Assembly (NCBI GenBank): GCA_035772785.1
Contig: JAOCPU010000030.1
Location: 124,001-188,000 of the forward strand
DNA from: Phlebiopsis flavidoalba
Taxonomy: Eukaryota; Basidiomycota; Agaricomycetes; Polyporales; Phanerochaetaceae
Direction of reading: 5' to 3'
Length of the DNA stretch: 64,000 nucleotides
Both the position numbers and the translations under genes were made by a program. Position 1 is the stretch's first letter. Every line of letters starts with the position of its first letter. This document shows positions 23,176-33,288 of this stretch, one piece after another. The notes below the pieces were generated by a model. The model was not told the origin of the DNA. It saw only the letters and a list, made by a program, of their open reading frames with translations, and ran no database searches.

Positions 23176-24023
23176 ATGATCTGGGCGCCGGGTAGTCAAT
23201 GTTCTGAGTCTTCCCGTCCTCAAAGCACCACTGCTGGCTGACTGCAGCTCGGGTGACGACATGGGCTCAGAGGCCCCCGAACCAACCCACCTCCATCTCA
23301 GGTTTGAGTCCGCGAAGTACGGGGCTAAACGTGACACCTTGAGCAACATATCTGGTGTACAAGAATAGCAGTGTTTTATCAATAACGTAAGCACCGAGAT
23401 GCTTATGTATGATGTTCGAAATTGATCACGGTATACCAGTCCAATCATTGGGGGCTGGCCCTTTGCGAGTCCGCGCTTTGGGTGTGTTGCGGCGAAGCAT
23501 CACTTCACCTCCCGCCTCCGAGCGCATTCTCTGCTCGATCCTCCATGCACACCGTCCGCTGATGCTGTCTTCCCGCGAATTCGATTCACTCCGGTATGGC
23601 TTGCGGGATGCACTCTTTTGACTGGTGGTGCCGCTTTTGCGCCTTGCCTGCTACCGCACGAATGGGAAGATACTTCACCTGGGAGCTCGCCGTGAAGAAA
23701 GACCACAAGCTTATCACTCATGGACCGTATTCCGTGGTTCGACACCCCCCGCGTACACCGGTAGCCTGATGATCGGCGTGGGAGTAGTGTTGACCCATTT
23801 CGGCCCGGGGAGTTGGTATAAAACGAGTGTGTAGGATTTGGGTCTTCTGACTAGCAAGCTCTTCACGGCTGTTTGGACGGCTATGGGCAATTGTGATGAT
23901 CCGACCTTGTTGATACGTCGTGTAAATGCTGAGGATGAGGTGCTGGAGAAGGATGAGTTCAAGGAAGAATGGAATGTGTACTCGAAAATGACACCTTACA
24001 AGCTTATTCCATACATTTACTAG
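23176..24023 (+). CDS. ICMT-like methyltransferase, array copy 1, frame-broken
   Basis: The start 'MIW' at 23176 corresponds to 'MIWTS' and 'MIWFP' of copies 2 and 5. A broken N-terminal exon carries 'KYGAKRDTL', equivalent to 'KYGEKKDLLG' in copy 5. The core reads 'GRYFTWELAVKKDHKLITHG', 'PYSVVRHP', then a frame change, 'YTGSLMIGVGVVLTHFGPGS', 'LLTSKLFTAVW' and the end 'WNVYSKMTPYKLIPYIY' at 24023. The 'GPYxxxRHPxYxG' signature is that of the isoprenylcysteine carboxyl methyltransferase/PEMT family: ER-membrane enzymes using SAM, of which Ste14/ICMT methylates prenylated C-termini. The N-terminal membrane part is shorter and unlike Ste14, so the substrate is unknown. Frame breaks occur in exon 1, near 23560, at about 23750 and at 23834. 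Confidence 0.65.
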
Positions 24024-24211
24024 AGTTTGGCTTCCGATTCTACAAAGAATGTATGTGAGAAATGCATATCGCAAACTTCGAGACGGCGGTACCTTCGGCA
24101 GTGCGTGCGAATATGAGACGAAAGTCTTGTCGGCCGGGCTCAATTTACATGGCCGATATTCCACTCCGATCGCTTCCAATTGATCCCTGCTGAAGAATGA
24201 CAACGGGCCGT

Positions 24212-24219
24212 GTATATAA
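24212..24219 (+). promoter_or_regulatory. TATA box of methyltransferase-like copy 2
   Basis: The sequence 'gtatataa' lies about 75 bases upstream of the ATG at 24291. Confidence 0.5.
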
Positions 24220-24290
24220 GACCACGGCTCGTTGTGTACCCTGAGCAGCCTGTATTCCACTCTTGGGCCTTCTTTTGTCAGCATTCTACC

Positions 24291-25152
24291 ATGATCTGGA
24301 CGTCGTGTTACCAGATTTTCAGCTCTCCCATCATCAAAATACCCCTTATAGTTTCATGCACGACACTCACCGCACTCGCACAGACCCCACCTCCTAGTCC
24401 ACCACCAAGTCAGGAGGAAGCCGCCAAGTATAGCGAAAAGCCGGATGCACTAGGCACCAAATGGGCACCAAGGACGGGGGATACATATACAAGGTAAGCC
24501 TGATCAGTCTCACGATAAACTCACCGGCTCAAGTGCTCACTACGAGACAGTCTATTTTCTGGGTCAACGTTATTTGCGAGTCTCGCCGTCGTTCTCGCAG
24601 AACACTTCCCTTCAAACGTGGCCGTAGCGCTTTATCGGTTGTTGTTCGCAACCCATCATACAGTACCGGCGGTTGTGCGCGTCACTCCCACGTGGTTCGC
24701 TGGGGTGCGCCTTCATGGCGTGTGGAGGTGCTCTGCGACTCCTCTGTTACCGGACGCTCGGAAATTCTTTACCTGGACTCTGGCCGTCAAGAAAGACCAC
24801 GCCCTTATTACCGAAGGCCCGTACTCCATCGTCCCGGCATCCCAGGTTACGTTGGGAGCATCATGATAGGCCTAGGGTGACTCTTTGCCATGTTAGTCCT
24901 GGGAGTTTGGTATCGGGAGTGCATAGGATGGGATAACGCTGGCTAGCAAAATCTTCACCGCCACATGGGTGGGATGGTGGATACTGGTGCCAAGTATGCT
25001 GGCAGCGCGGGTTAATCGAGAAGACTCGGTTTTGAAGAGGGAGTTCGGTGCAGAGTGGGACGCTTAATGCCAAGAGAACTCCATACAGACTGATTCCGCT
25101 GCTGTATTCGAAAGCAGCAGTGTCATCAGCGAGCGACAGCGATAGAGTGTGA
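24291..25152 (+). CDS. ICMT-like methyltransferase, array copy 2, frame-broken
   Basis: Exon 1 is open: 'MIWTSCYQIFSSPIIKIPLI' through a proline-rich 'TPPPSPPPSQEEAAKY' to 'KPDALGTKWAP', ending at a gtaagc donor near 24494. The second exon gives 'FWVNVICES', 'EHFPSNVAVALYRLLF', 'WFAGVRLHG', 'KFFTWTLAVKKDHALITEG' and 'PYSIV', where the frame shifts inside the RHP motif. It continues 'GYVGSIMIGLG' followed by a stop at 24878. Pieces after that are 'SKIFTATWVGWWILVPSMLA', 'DSVLKREFGAEWDA' and 'AKRTPYRLIPLLYSK', with a tail ending at 25152. Compared with copy 5 the C-terminus is about 15 residues longer. The catalytic signature is present across two frames. Family and uncertainty as for copy 1. 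Confidence 0.65.
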
Positions 25153-25467
25153 ATGAAAGATATATTAATGGCCTTGAAGTTGTCTTGCTTGATGTGAAGC
25201 CTATCGCCTGTATGTGAACGTGGGAGTAGGAAAGACGATGTGCAATGTTCAAGCGTGGGTTCAACTTGAGTTCAACGATAAGTCTCGCAATCTGTTCGCA
25301 GTTCGCGCAAAGCATACCGTACGGCCTCGGCGAGAAGACGTCTTGCACCAGTCAAGATGCCGGATAGCGAATCTCCTGAGCACCGTCCCGTGTTTCGGAA
25401 GCAATAAGCGGTCAGTAAAAACGGAGGTGACAAGCGTCCGCTCCTGGTGATGGCTATCCCAGTGAGC

Positions 25468-25476
25468 ACATATATA
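25468..25476 (+). promoter_or_regulatory. TATA box of methyltransferase-like copy 3
   Basis: The sequence 'acatatata' lies about 40-50 bases upstream of the ATG at 25516. Confidence 0.4.
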
Positions 25477-25515
25477 GTCGACACGACAAAGGAATAACTC
25501 ACCCTAAACCCCAAG

Positions 25516-26380
25516 ATGATTCGTTGCTGCCATCGTTAGTCGACCCCCCCCCCCCCTCAAGCGCCTCACCTCGATGTTGAGACTAGCGATATTACTACCA
25601 GCGACTAACCTCGTATGGCCTGGCCGCTTTTTGTGTCGCGTGTCCCACCCACATAGCACATCAACCACCTACACGTACTGAAAAGGCAAAGTACGCAAAC
25701 TCAGTGAGATTTCACACACCTCCGAGCTGAGTTATGTCGCAAATGTGACCGTCACTTCGTACAAAGTGAGTCTCTTGACTTATATCCTACGAATCCGTCA
25801 ATACTCAATGTGCGTAGGTTGTCTATTGGGGCAAACCTACTCTGCGAAGACTGCCTTCGCACATCGCGCCGTATTTGCCGTCTTCGATTACCGCGACCAT
25901 TCCGGCGCTCTTCGGACGTGCCTCCGTTGATGTTTCACCGAATCTCCCTGTCACGCGGTGGTGGCTGGCGGGTTGTGCACTCATGGCTGTCGGAGGGGCA
26001 ATTCGTCTCTTGTGTTTTCCGCACCCTCGGCCGATTCTTCACATTTGAATTTGACGATCAAAAAGGGCACGCGCTGGTCACCAGCGGCCCATACGCAGTC
26101 GTTCGCCATCCAAGCTACACAGGGAGTCTTTTGATGGGTGTAGGAACGCTTTTGTGTCATTTCGGGCCGGGAAGTTGGTACGAGAGGTGTGTGGGTGGGG
26201 TTCATTCGCGAGCGCAGCGTTCACGTTGGCTTGGGCGGGATGGTCGTGTATCCTGCCGATGCTCCTGGTGCGCCGCATACCCTCGCCACCGAGGATGCGA
26301 CCCTGAGGCAGGAGTTCGGCGGGGATTGGGATGCGTACGCCGAGAGAACACCGTTCAAGCTTGTACCGTATATTCTCTGA
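25516..26380 (+). CDS. ICMT-like methyltransferase, array copy 3, frame-broken
   Basis: The N-terminal exon ('MIRCCHR') is badly damaged and carries a run of 14 C (25538-25551). A later piece 'EKAKYANS' matches the 'AAKYSEKP' region of copy 2. Exon 2 reads 'VYWGKPTLRR', 'WWLAGCALMAVGGAIRLLC', then shifts to 'RTLGRFFTFEFDDQKGHALV', 'TSGPYAVVRHPSYTGSLLMG' and 'GTLLCHFGPGSWYERCV', shifts again, and ends 'LRQEFGGDWDAYAERTPFKL' to the stop at 26380. The central 'GPYAVVRHPSYTG' motif lies in one uninterrupted frame (25937-26190). The motif lysine/aspartate order 'FDDQKGH' differs from the 'VKKDH' of the other copies. Damage is concentrated outside the catalytic core. Confidence 0.65.
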
Positions 26381-26940
26381 TTTGTGTCAAGACTGGACGT
26401 AACACAAGAATAATCACATACTGCCTTATTATAAGCCTCACTTTGTATTGGAGGACACGAGCTTCGTCGTCGACCTGTGGAAAATATACAGATAATCGCA
26501 CAGAAGTTCGAGGAACAAATGGGGCTGGCTTTTGGCACGAACAATACTAGCCGAGGGCATATTGAGCGCTATCGGAATGAGTTAGGAACAGAGTTAGAAC
26601 AGAGTTAGGGCCACGACTCACAGTAGTATTCCTCATACCCTAATCATGAATTCCTAGAGTAGCCGAGGGCTTCTGATCATGGTGCCAACATCCACACTGT
26701 TCGGAGTCTCATGGCCCTACTGATCTAGGGTTATCAGCATACATCTGTAATCGACGGTCCTAGCATGTCACCTACTACTTCATTTTCTTCGAACTAGGTC
26801 CCGATCCCGTTATAGCGTGGTCGACAGCAAGAGAGCAGCTTTCTTCATCATTGGCGAAGACACCCGCGCTTTCTTGTCGTGACACCGCCGACAGTGCTGG
26901 ACGGCGTTGTCTCTCCGCCAACTCGGCCAAATCTAAACCG
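26381..26940. other. spacer with a short tandem repeat
   Basis: A 10-11 base unit 'gagttagraac' occurs three times at about 26578-26609, and 'agccgagggc' occurs at about 26550 and 26661. No coding signal is visible. Confidence 0.4.
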
Positions 26941-27229
26941 AAGGGAGAAGATGTCTAAGACAAGAGCGGGAGGCATCATACCTATTGCTGTGAAGATGGA
27001 TAAGAGGTCGGCGGAATGCTTGAATGGCCTCGACGGTGTAATTCACGGGGAAGTTGACAGGTGCTCTACTGACAGAGCTGCATCTGCGAGTCCACCGGGA
27101 CCTCGTGGAGCATTTTCCGTCTCCCATCTCCGCAAACGTCTGTGCAAGCAAGTCTCCTCTCACGCGGCCCTCCCGTCGAGAGTTCATGATATGTCGAGAG
27201 TGAGATCATTGATATGGGCAGCTCGCCAA

Positions 27230-27616
27230 TGTGGTGAACCGGTCGTGCGCTGATGTACCTCGGTAGCGGTATTCGCCTCGTATGTTGTGTTGTCATACAC
27301 TGGTCATTTCTTCACGCGGCAGCTTGCCGTGAAGAAAGACCGTGCCCTCGTCACCCATGATTCATCTGCAATCTTGCGCTCGGGACAATGTTAACCCATT
27401 TTGACCGTGGAAGCTGGTACCGTGAGTATATCGGAATGGATAACTGGGTAAGCGGGCTGTTCGCGGTGGCATGGGGAGGGTGGTTGGTGTGTATCACAGG
27501 AGTCATGTGTTTCCCGGGTTCCTATGGAAGATGCAATCTTGCGGAAGGAGTTCGGAATGGAGTGGGAAACATGGGCAAGTAAGACGCCATGCAAACTCAT
27601 CTGCTACATTTGTTAA
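27230..27616 (+). pseudogene. ICMT-like methyltransferase, array copy 4, motif deleted
   Basis: 'YLGSGIRLVC' near 27253 corresponds to 'AVGGAIRLLC' of copy 3. A frame change gives 'GHFFTRQLAVKKDRALVTHD', after which the 'GPYSIVRHPGYLGG' segment is missing: the text jumps from 'VTHDSSAILRS' to 'GTMLTHFDRGSWYREYIG'. It continues 'WVSGLFAVAWGGWLVCI', shifts once more, and ends 'ILRKEFGMEWETWASKTPCK' to the stop at 27616. Loss of the SAM-binding and catalytic RHP motif means this copy cannot be an active ICMT-type enzyme. The first half (about 26940-27230) is too diverged to delimit; a frame at 26879-27253 there shows no clear homology. Confidence 0.65.
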
Positions 27617-27880
27617 GCCTGGTGGCCCATTAAATTGATTATGGAGAGTTCAAACACTCACCAACGTTTGCAGCACGGCGATATATTGCGACTACGTGGG
27701 AGATTGCGCTGCAGTATCTGCTCCTACGGGATGATGAACTTTTGTGACGCAAGTATCGAGTCGGAAGCTTCGAACGGAGAGCTGTTTAACTTTGCGTGTC
27801 ATATGCCTAAATCATCCCACGAGATTAGCTGAAATATCGAGTATTTCGCGCTGAGGGTTGCCACTGCGCACTCTCTTGCC

Positions 27881-28679
27881 ATGATCTGGTTTCCCAATTG
27901 TCTGGACCTCACTTCACCTCTGTGGAAGATACCAGCCCTGATTCCTGCCAGCCGGCTAGCAATCCTGGCACTAACTCCACCAACGCAATCGGTCCAGCGA
28001 AATGAGATAGACAAATACGGGGAGAAGAAAGACTTGTTAGGCACTACTGCTGTCAGGGTCGGATCTGTTATTGCTTATCAGGTCAGAAAGCAATTTCAGG
28101 CGTTTTAACAAGAGCACTGACCTCACATAGATCATTTTCAACGGATACTTCATATGCGAATCGGCAGCTATCCTGGCCCAACGGTTCCATACACCCATCT
28201 CCGAGGACATATTGGCACTTGTGGGAGGATGTAGATCGGAAGAACGTCGAGATCACACCGCTTTGGCTAGTCGGTTGTATCTCCTTAACATGTGGGAGTG
28301 CACTCCGCCTGGTGTGTTTCCGGACGATGGGCAAGTTCTTCACCTGGGAGCTGGCGGTGAAGAAAGATCACACTCTTATCACGCATGGTCCATACTCGAT
28401 CGTCCGCCACCCGGGCTACCTAGGTGGTCTACTCCTCGAGATGGGGACTTTGTTGTGCCACTTCGGTCCTGGAAGTTGGTATAGGGAGTGCGTCGGATGG
28501 GACTCGTGGGCCAGCAGGCTCTTCACCGCCGTGTGTGGGGTGGATGGTGCGTGCTTGTTGCAGTGTCTCTGGTGAGAAGGGCAAGCATCGAGGACAAGAT
28601 ACTGAGGAAAGAGTTTGGACAACAATGGGAGGTGTGGGCGAGGCGGACGCCCTACAGAGTAATCCCTTACATCTGGTGA
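27881..28679 (+). CDS. ICMT-like methyltransferase, array copy 5, best preserved
   Basis: Exon 1 is open from 'MIWFPNCLDLTSPLWKIPAL' through 'KYGEKKDLLGTTAVRVG' to 'SVIAYQ' and a donor near 28080. The acceptor near 28131 opens 'IIFNGYFICESAAILAQRF'. After one frame change come 'ITPLWLVGCISLTCGSALRL', 'GKFFTWELAVKKDHTLITHG', 'PYSIVRHPGYLGGLLLEMG', 'TLLCHFGPGSWYRECVGW' and 'WASRLFTAVC' (one uninterrupted frame, 28219-28575). A second change gives 'VLVAVSLVRRASIEDKILRK' and the end 'RRTPYRVIPYIW' at 28679. All family motifs are present, and hydrophobic stretches suggest three or four membrane segments. By family it is an ER-membrane SAM-dependent methyltransferase; the substrate is unknown. Only two single-base breaks separate it from an intact gene. 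Confidence 0.72.
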
Positions 28680-28975
28680 TTTGTTGGACAATGCGATACA
28701 CGAGATGTCGTTGAGAGCATACCTCATAAATAACCACATTTTTATAACTCCAAGACACCCCTACTCCTACGTTATCCTTTCCCTCGAATGGTAGCAAGTA
28801 TCGGAGTGGCGAGAATCAAGATGCGCCGCACAGGGCGCGTCACGAATGCGACACGTCACACAGCGAATCACGTCCGTCACGCGTAGTCCTGTCAGACACC
28901 CTTGACTCGACTTCGAGCAACGAGGAGCAACGACATTGAGCTTTGCTCGACCTTGCTCCCATTATTCCATGAAAA

Positions 28976-30800
28976 ATGACCAATCGCACCCTACCCGTTC
29001 CTCTAAAACGTACACGCAGACCAGCACTCCGCGTTAAAATCGCCAAGGACTGGTCTCAACTCCTCCGAAGCATTCCCGGTATCGAATCCTACTCTTTCAT
29101 TCTGGCAGAAGGGTCTCAACATCACACCATCTCTCATCGAGGGGAGTGACATCCCACTTCCGAAAGAAGTCGATATTTGTATTATTGGCTCGGGGGTTAC
29201 AGGTGTATCCGCGGCATATCAGTTTGCGAAGCAGTTCTCAAAGGAATCGACTAGCAAACCAATCACAGCCGTAATTCTTGAAGCCAGAGAGTTTTTGTTT
29301 AGCGTTTATGTGTCTCTTTGTCACCCCGTTCTGATTACTGGGTATTTGAGCCAGGCTCTGGCGCGACAGGTGAGTCATAACGAGACATCGTATATCCGAG
29401 CCAAACATATTGAATAACGAGCCCTAGGTCGAAATGGTGGCCATCTCACCGCCACTGTTCATGAAGAGTTTGCGTCTAGGCGTGCCATCGTACGGTGAAG
29501 AAGAAGCCCTCCGGGAAATTGCTCTGCAACAATATAACGTCTCTGAGTTACTGAAAGTAATCCGGGATCACGACCAGGGAACCGAGGTGGATTTGGTATC
29601 TGGCGGCCACACTGAACTTTTCTTCACGGAGAAGGAGTTCTCAAATGCTCAGGCTGACTTTAACGCGGCTATAAGCCGCGGGAGTCGACACTCGTCATAT
29701 CGAATGGCTTACCAAAGAGGAGGTTCAGTCAGTAAGTACATGGCTTCAAATACTCGATACTTTGTGTTCTGATCGAACTTATTATTAGCAATACGGAGCG
29801 TGTTATCCGGGCGTGCGCATTCCGGGAAACAACCTTTGGCCGTTGAAAACGGTTGGACTACTGTACGACCTGGCAAAACGTCAAACTCCCAATTTCTTGC
29901 TTAACCTTCACACTCGTACCCCCGTCGTGTCTATCACTCCGCAGTCGGGATCTACGGAAGATCAACGGTGGCTCGTTGAGACTCCCCGTGGTACCATCTC
30001 ATGCTCCTATATCCTCCACGCCACAAAAACGCCTATGTCTCTCATTACTACCGCACATGTACGGCCCCGACGGTGTCATACCGACACGCGGACAAGTCAT
30101 AAGCTGCGCGCGCCGCGGTCCCTCCGGATGTTCTCACCAAGATGGCATGGGGGAGCCAATGAGGGCTTCGAGTACTGGTTCCCTCGCCCCATGCAGGACG
30201 GCGAAGCTGCACCCCCTCGTTATTCTCGGTGGTGGACGTGAGGCTGCGAAGCCGCGATACGAGTTGTATGAGGTAGATGATTCGGTTTGTAGCGAGGAAA
30301 ATTGGGCTCGCCATGAGAAAGTTCTTGCCCAGTGTGTTTCCTGGACGCTTTAAAGATGACCAGGAGCCCGAGGTCGAATGGGTAGGTCTCCTTATACCTC
30401 TGTACAGTCCTGCAGGATCTGAATGTTGTGAAAAGTCCGGTATCATGGGTTTCACCAAGACGGGCGAACCCGTTCGTGAGTACTCTGTGTTCCCAAGTCG
30501 GCATCCACTGACCAAAGCCCTCAGGTGCAGGGGCAGATAACGGCCCAGGGCCCTGTCATCACGCCCTCTGGTGATACAAAGCAATACGAAGGACAATACG
30601 TATCTGTCGGGTTCTCCGGTCACGGAATGCCCCGCACTTTCGCCTGGTACGTGCCCTACGCAGTTGCAGCATCGGAGTCTGACTTACACGCGTTTTATAG
30701 CGCGGAAGCAGTCGCAGGGATGATTACTGCGAAGATTCTTGGCATGCCCTGGCGCTCTGCCCGAATGGCTTCCAAACACTACCTTACTACCACGTTTTGA
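28976..30800 (+). CDS. FAD-dependent oxidoreductase (DAO family), frame-broken
   Basis: 'MTNRTLPVPLKRTRR' at 28976 is a likely start. A frame change gives 'VDICIIGSGVTGVSAAYQFA' (29179-29238), the GxGxxG dinucleotide-binding motif of a FAD Rossmann fold. Then come 'AVILEARE', an intron-like gap, 'GRNGGHLTATVHEEFASRR', 'DLVSGGHTELFFTEKEF', a gtaagt donor at about 29733 and 'QYGACYPGVRIPGNNLWPLK' (29791-29850). After that are 'FSPRWHGGANEGFEYWFPRP', 'SGIMGFTKTGEPV' and 'QYEGQYVSVGFSGHGMPRTF', a short intron (about 30650-30700) and 'AEAVAGMITAKILGMPW', with the stop at 30800. This is the layout of the basidiomycete DAO/amine-oxidase-like FAD oxidoreductases, about 500 residues long. They oxidise small amines or amino acids; the substrate cannot be told. 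Frame changes occur near 29110, 29480, 29680, 30030 and 30230. Confidence 0.78.
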
Positions 30801-31018
30801 AGCGTTCATCGTGAGATACAAACTACGCAAGAAAAATTCTACTAGATGTATTGTGAAGTAATCGTGTAGACATATTAATCCTCTACGATTCAACGAGCAG
30901 GACATACTATCTCTGTTCACAGTGGGTAAAATTCTCATCTGGATGATCAATGGGCAATAACTGATAGATGTTTTCATAGGCTTCTTTAAATTTAACACCG
31001 GATCACGATTATACCATC

Positions 31019-31954
31019 TCAGCCCAAAAAGTCGGACTCTCCCTTCTTGATGAAAGCATCAATGCCTCCTTCGATGTCCTGCGCACCTGGGCCTCCGTTG
31101 AGCTCGATCGCCAACCCAGCAGCCTCAGGGCGATCAGCGAGCAACGCAAGTGCGAGAGCGACGTCGTCGCGCTGTCGACTCAACTGAGTCTTTGCACTGA
31201 GAAAACAAGCGGCTCAGGACGTACAGAAATGCTGGTCCCCAGCGGGACCTTGCCGACGATGGCCTTCCCTGTGCCGGGCTCGTGGGTGAGGAGGCCGGTC
31301 GCAGCATCGTCCACTTGAACGCGGTGCGCTTGACGAGGTCCTTGTCCGCGTCGTATTTGGCCTGCATGTACCAACCAATGGAGGCCCAGTACATGTCCGA
31401 GCTCTTCACATCCTCCGCGGTCTAGTTGACATCAGCGACGGCTGCGCAGACACACCAGAGAAAAGTGACTCACGTAGTGCGCAGGCACGACACTGCGGTC
31501 CCGCGCGTCGATGGACGACACCAGGATCAGCCGCGGCTTCGCACCGCTCACGAGCTCGAGCGCGTCAAAGACCTTCACAATCCGCGCCGTCGCAGTCGAC
31601 CTGCCGCGTGCGCTCGGCGCCGCCCTTCCCGCCCGCGCCCGCGGCGAAAGTACACACGATGTCTGCGCCCTCGAACGCTGCAGGGGAGGGCAAGCGCACC
31701 CGGCGTGTGCCTCGGTCAGGGGAGAGTACGAGCGGCGTCGCGCCCGTAGCGGCGATTGACGTCGCGACTCCTGGGTGTGCAAGTATCGGGGTCGCGGATG
31801 AGAGACGTTACTTTCGTGTTGGGCGCGCGCGGTGAGGAGGCGAGCGAGGCGCATTGCGATCTATGGGAATGATCTCGTCAGCATGTAAAGGAGGGACGTG
31901 GCTGCGGCGGTGACCTTGCATTGCCATGGCCGCCAACGATATTACTACGTTCAT
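31019..31954 (-). CDS. NmrA-like NAD(P)-binding protein (atypical SDR), copy 1
   Basis: On the minus strand from the ATG at 31954, one surplus base removed in thought gives a nucleotide-binding N-terminus 'VVIVGGHGNA'. A donor 'gtcacc' and an acceptor near 31867 follow, then 'MRLARLLTARAQH'. The next pieces are 'VKVFDALELVSGAKPRLILV' and 'SSIDARDRSVVPAHY', a gtgagt intron (about 31424-31472), then 'DMYWASIGWYMQAKYDADKD', 'LVKRTAFKWTMLRPAG' and 'LLTHEPGTGKAIVGKVPLG'. The C-terminus is 'GGIDAFIKKGESDFLG' with the stop at 31019-31021. This is the NAD(P)H-binding/NmrA-type short-chain-dehydrogenase fold common in basidiomycetes, about 250 residues long; the substrate is unknown. A paralogue in opposite orientation lies at 48078-49015. 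This copy has fewer defects: it needs about three single-base changes and has no in-frame stop in the core. Confidence 0.72.
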
Positions 31955-33288
31955 TCTTGCTGTTTGGGGTGATTTTGGCTAGGAGATGTAAAGTATGAGA
32001 TGAAAAGGCTGAAGGAGCTTGATTCAAAACCCACCACAACGTACCCCCTTTTATACCACTACTTGCAGTAGACCGATGAGCACTGAGAGTAGCTGACTCA
32101 GGGACCCTGACTGCGCTAATGTGCATGACGCCACAAGGGCCCTGGATCAGTTTCAAGTAGAGTGATTAGCGTGGCCTTCGAGTATGCGGCCGTCGACCAG
32201 ATATTTGCCATTGCGCAAACCTGCAAACCAAGCGCGGAATCTCGGCTTGACTACGGTTGAGGGTTCGACACATTACATTCCCAAAATACGCTGGAATGGT
32301 AGAGTTTGTCGTATCTGATACAGTCAGCTTCGAATCTTTTCAGATGTGAAGTTCAGCCAAAGTCTAGCACATAATGTCGAGCGATTCACCATTTTTCTAG
32401 GATAGAGAGGAGTTTGAAAACGTTTTGACTCAACATTTGCGAGTCATTGACGTTCCAAAAAACAGCCAGAACGACATCGCTGGAGGGCAGGGTCAAGTTC
32501 TGATGTGAACAAACGCGAACAAGGCCACTCGTCACATGTATGGGCAGCACACACCTTCGTCGGTACCGGTAGTCATTAAGGGAGGATGCTCACAGGGAAC
32601 TTCATTGACACCCAAACAGGGAAGGCGGTACAAATTGTGCTCCTCCGCTTGCCTTTGTAAAGAATTGGTTATTGTATGTTGTCCCGTTGGCTAAATGTTG
32701 CTGGCTGTTTTTTGAGTAGTGGGCGCAATGCCGTGCTCACAGGGAGTCATCTGTTTTTGGTTTATTTATTGAGACTCAACGTTTTCAGCAATGCTCCAAC
32801 GCGTACGTAACGCGCCGCGGTCTACAATGAGAAGTGTTCGCAGCAGTGCTCAACACATGTGGTGGTGTGCGGGGCGGGTCGAGTCAGTTACCATTCGGGA
32901 GATTCGTGCGAGGGTCCGCGGAGATGGCGTCGAGCTTAGAGAAATGGGTTGTTCAGGGCAGGGATTTGGTCTGCATAGGTACAGCAAAGTGCAATGCCTT
33001 TGTTGTGGTGATAAGCGTGCAAACGACGTCCCACCAGATCCAAGTGGAAACAGACTGCAACAAGTCGGGTCCTTAACCATAGCACAGCCTACCGCAGAAA
33101 CCGGCTATAGCCCCGTTACGACGAGTCCTGTCGCGACACAGACAAGAGAAAGCTGATCGTGTACGCAAAAGAGCGATTTTGGTGTCCATCCGTGAATACT
33201 CAAAACGAACGTGATGGACCAGAACGAAAGCATGCCCACGTCAATGTAGAACTCTAAGAGACGCTGATACAGCAGGGTGATTTAGTAA
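31955..33288. other. intergenic stretch
   Basis: No recognisable gene is visible. The 121-codon frame at 32791-33156 (+) has no domain and unusual composition. Its first 150 bases include the promoter of the minus-strand NmrA-like gene ('ttttatacc' complement near 32049-32060 may be a TATA-like element). Confidence 0.4.

Noticed and set aside
23176..28679. The array as a mating-type pheromone-processing locus (Ste14)
   Set aside because: Ste14 is normally single-copy, and no pheromone CaaX precursor or Ste3-type receptor is visible nearby.
28976..30800. The FAD oxidoreductase and the methyltransferase array as one biosynthetic cluster
   Set aside because: There is no synthase, P450 or transporter beside them. 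Adjacency alone does not support a pathway.
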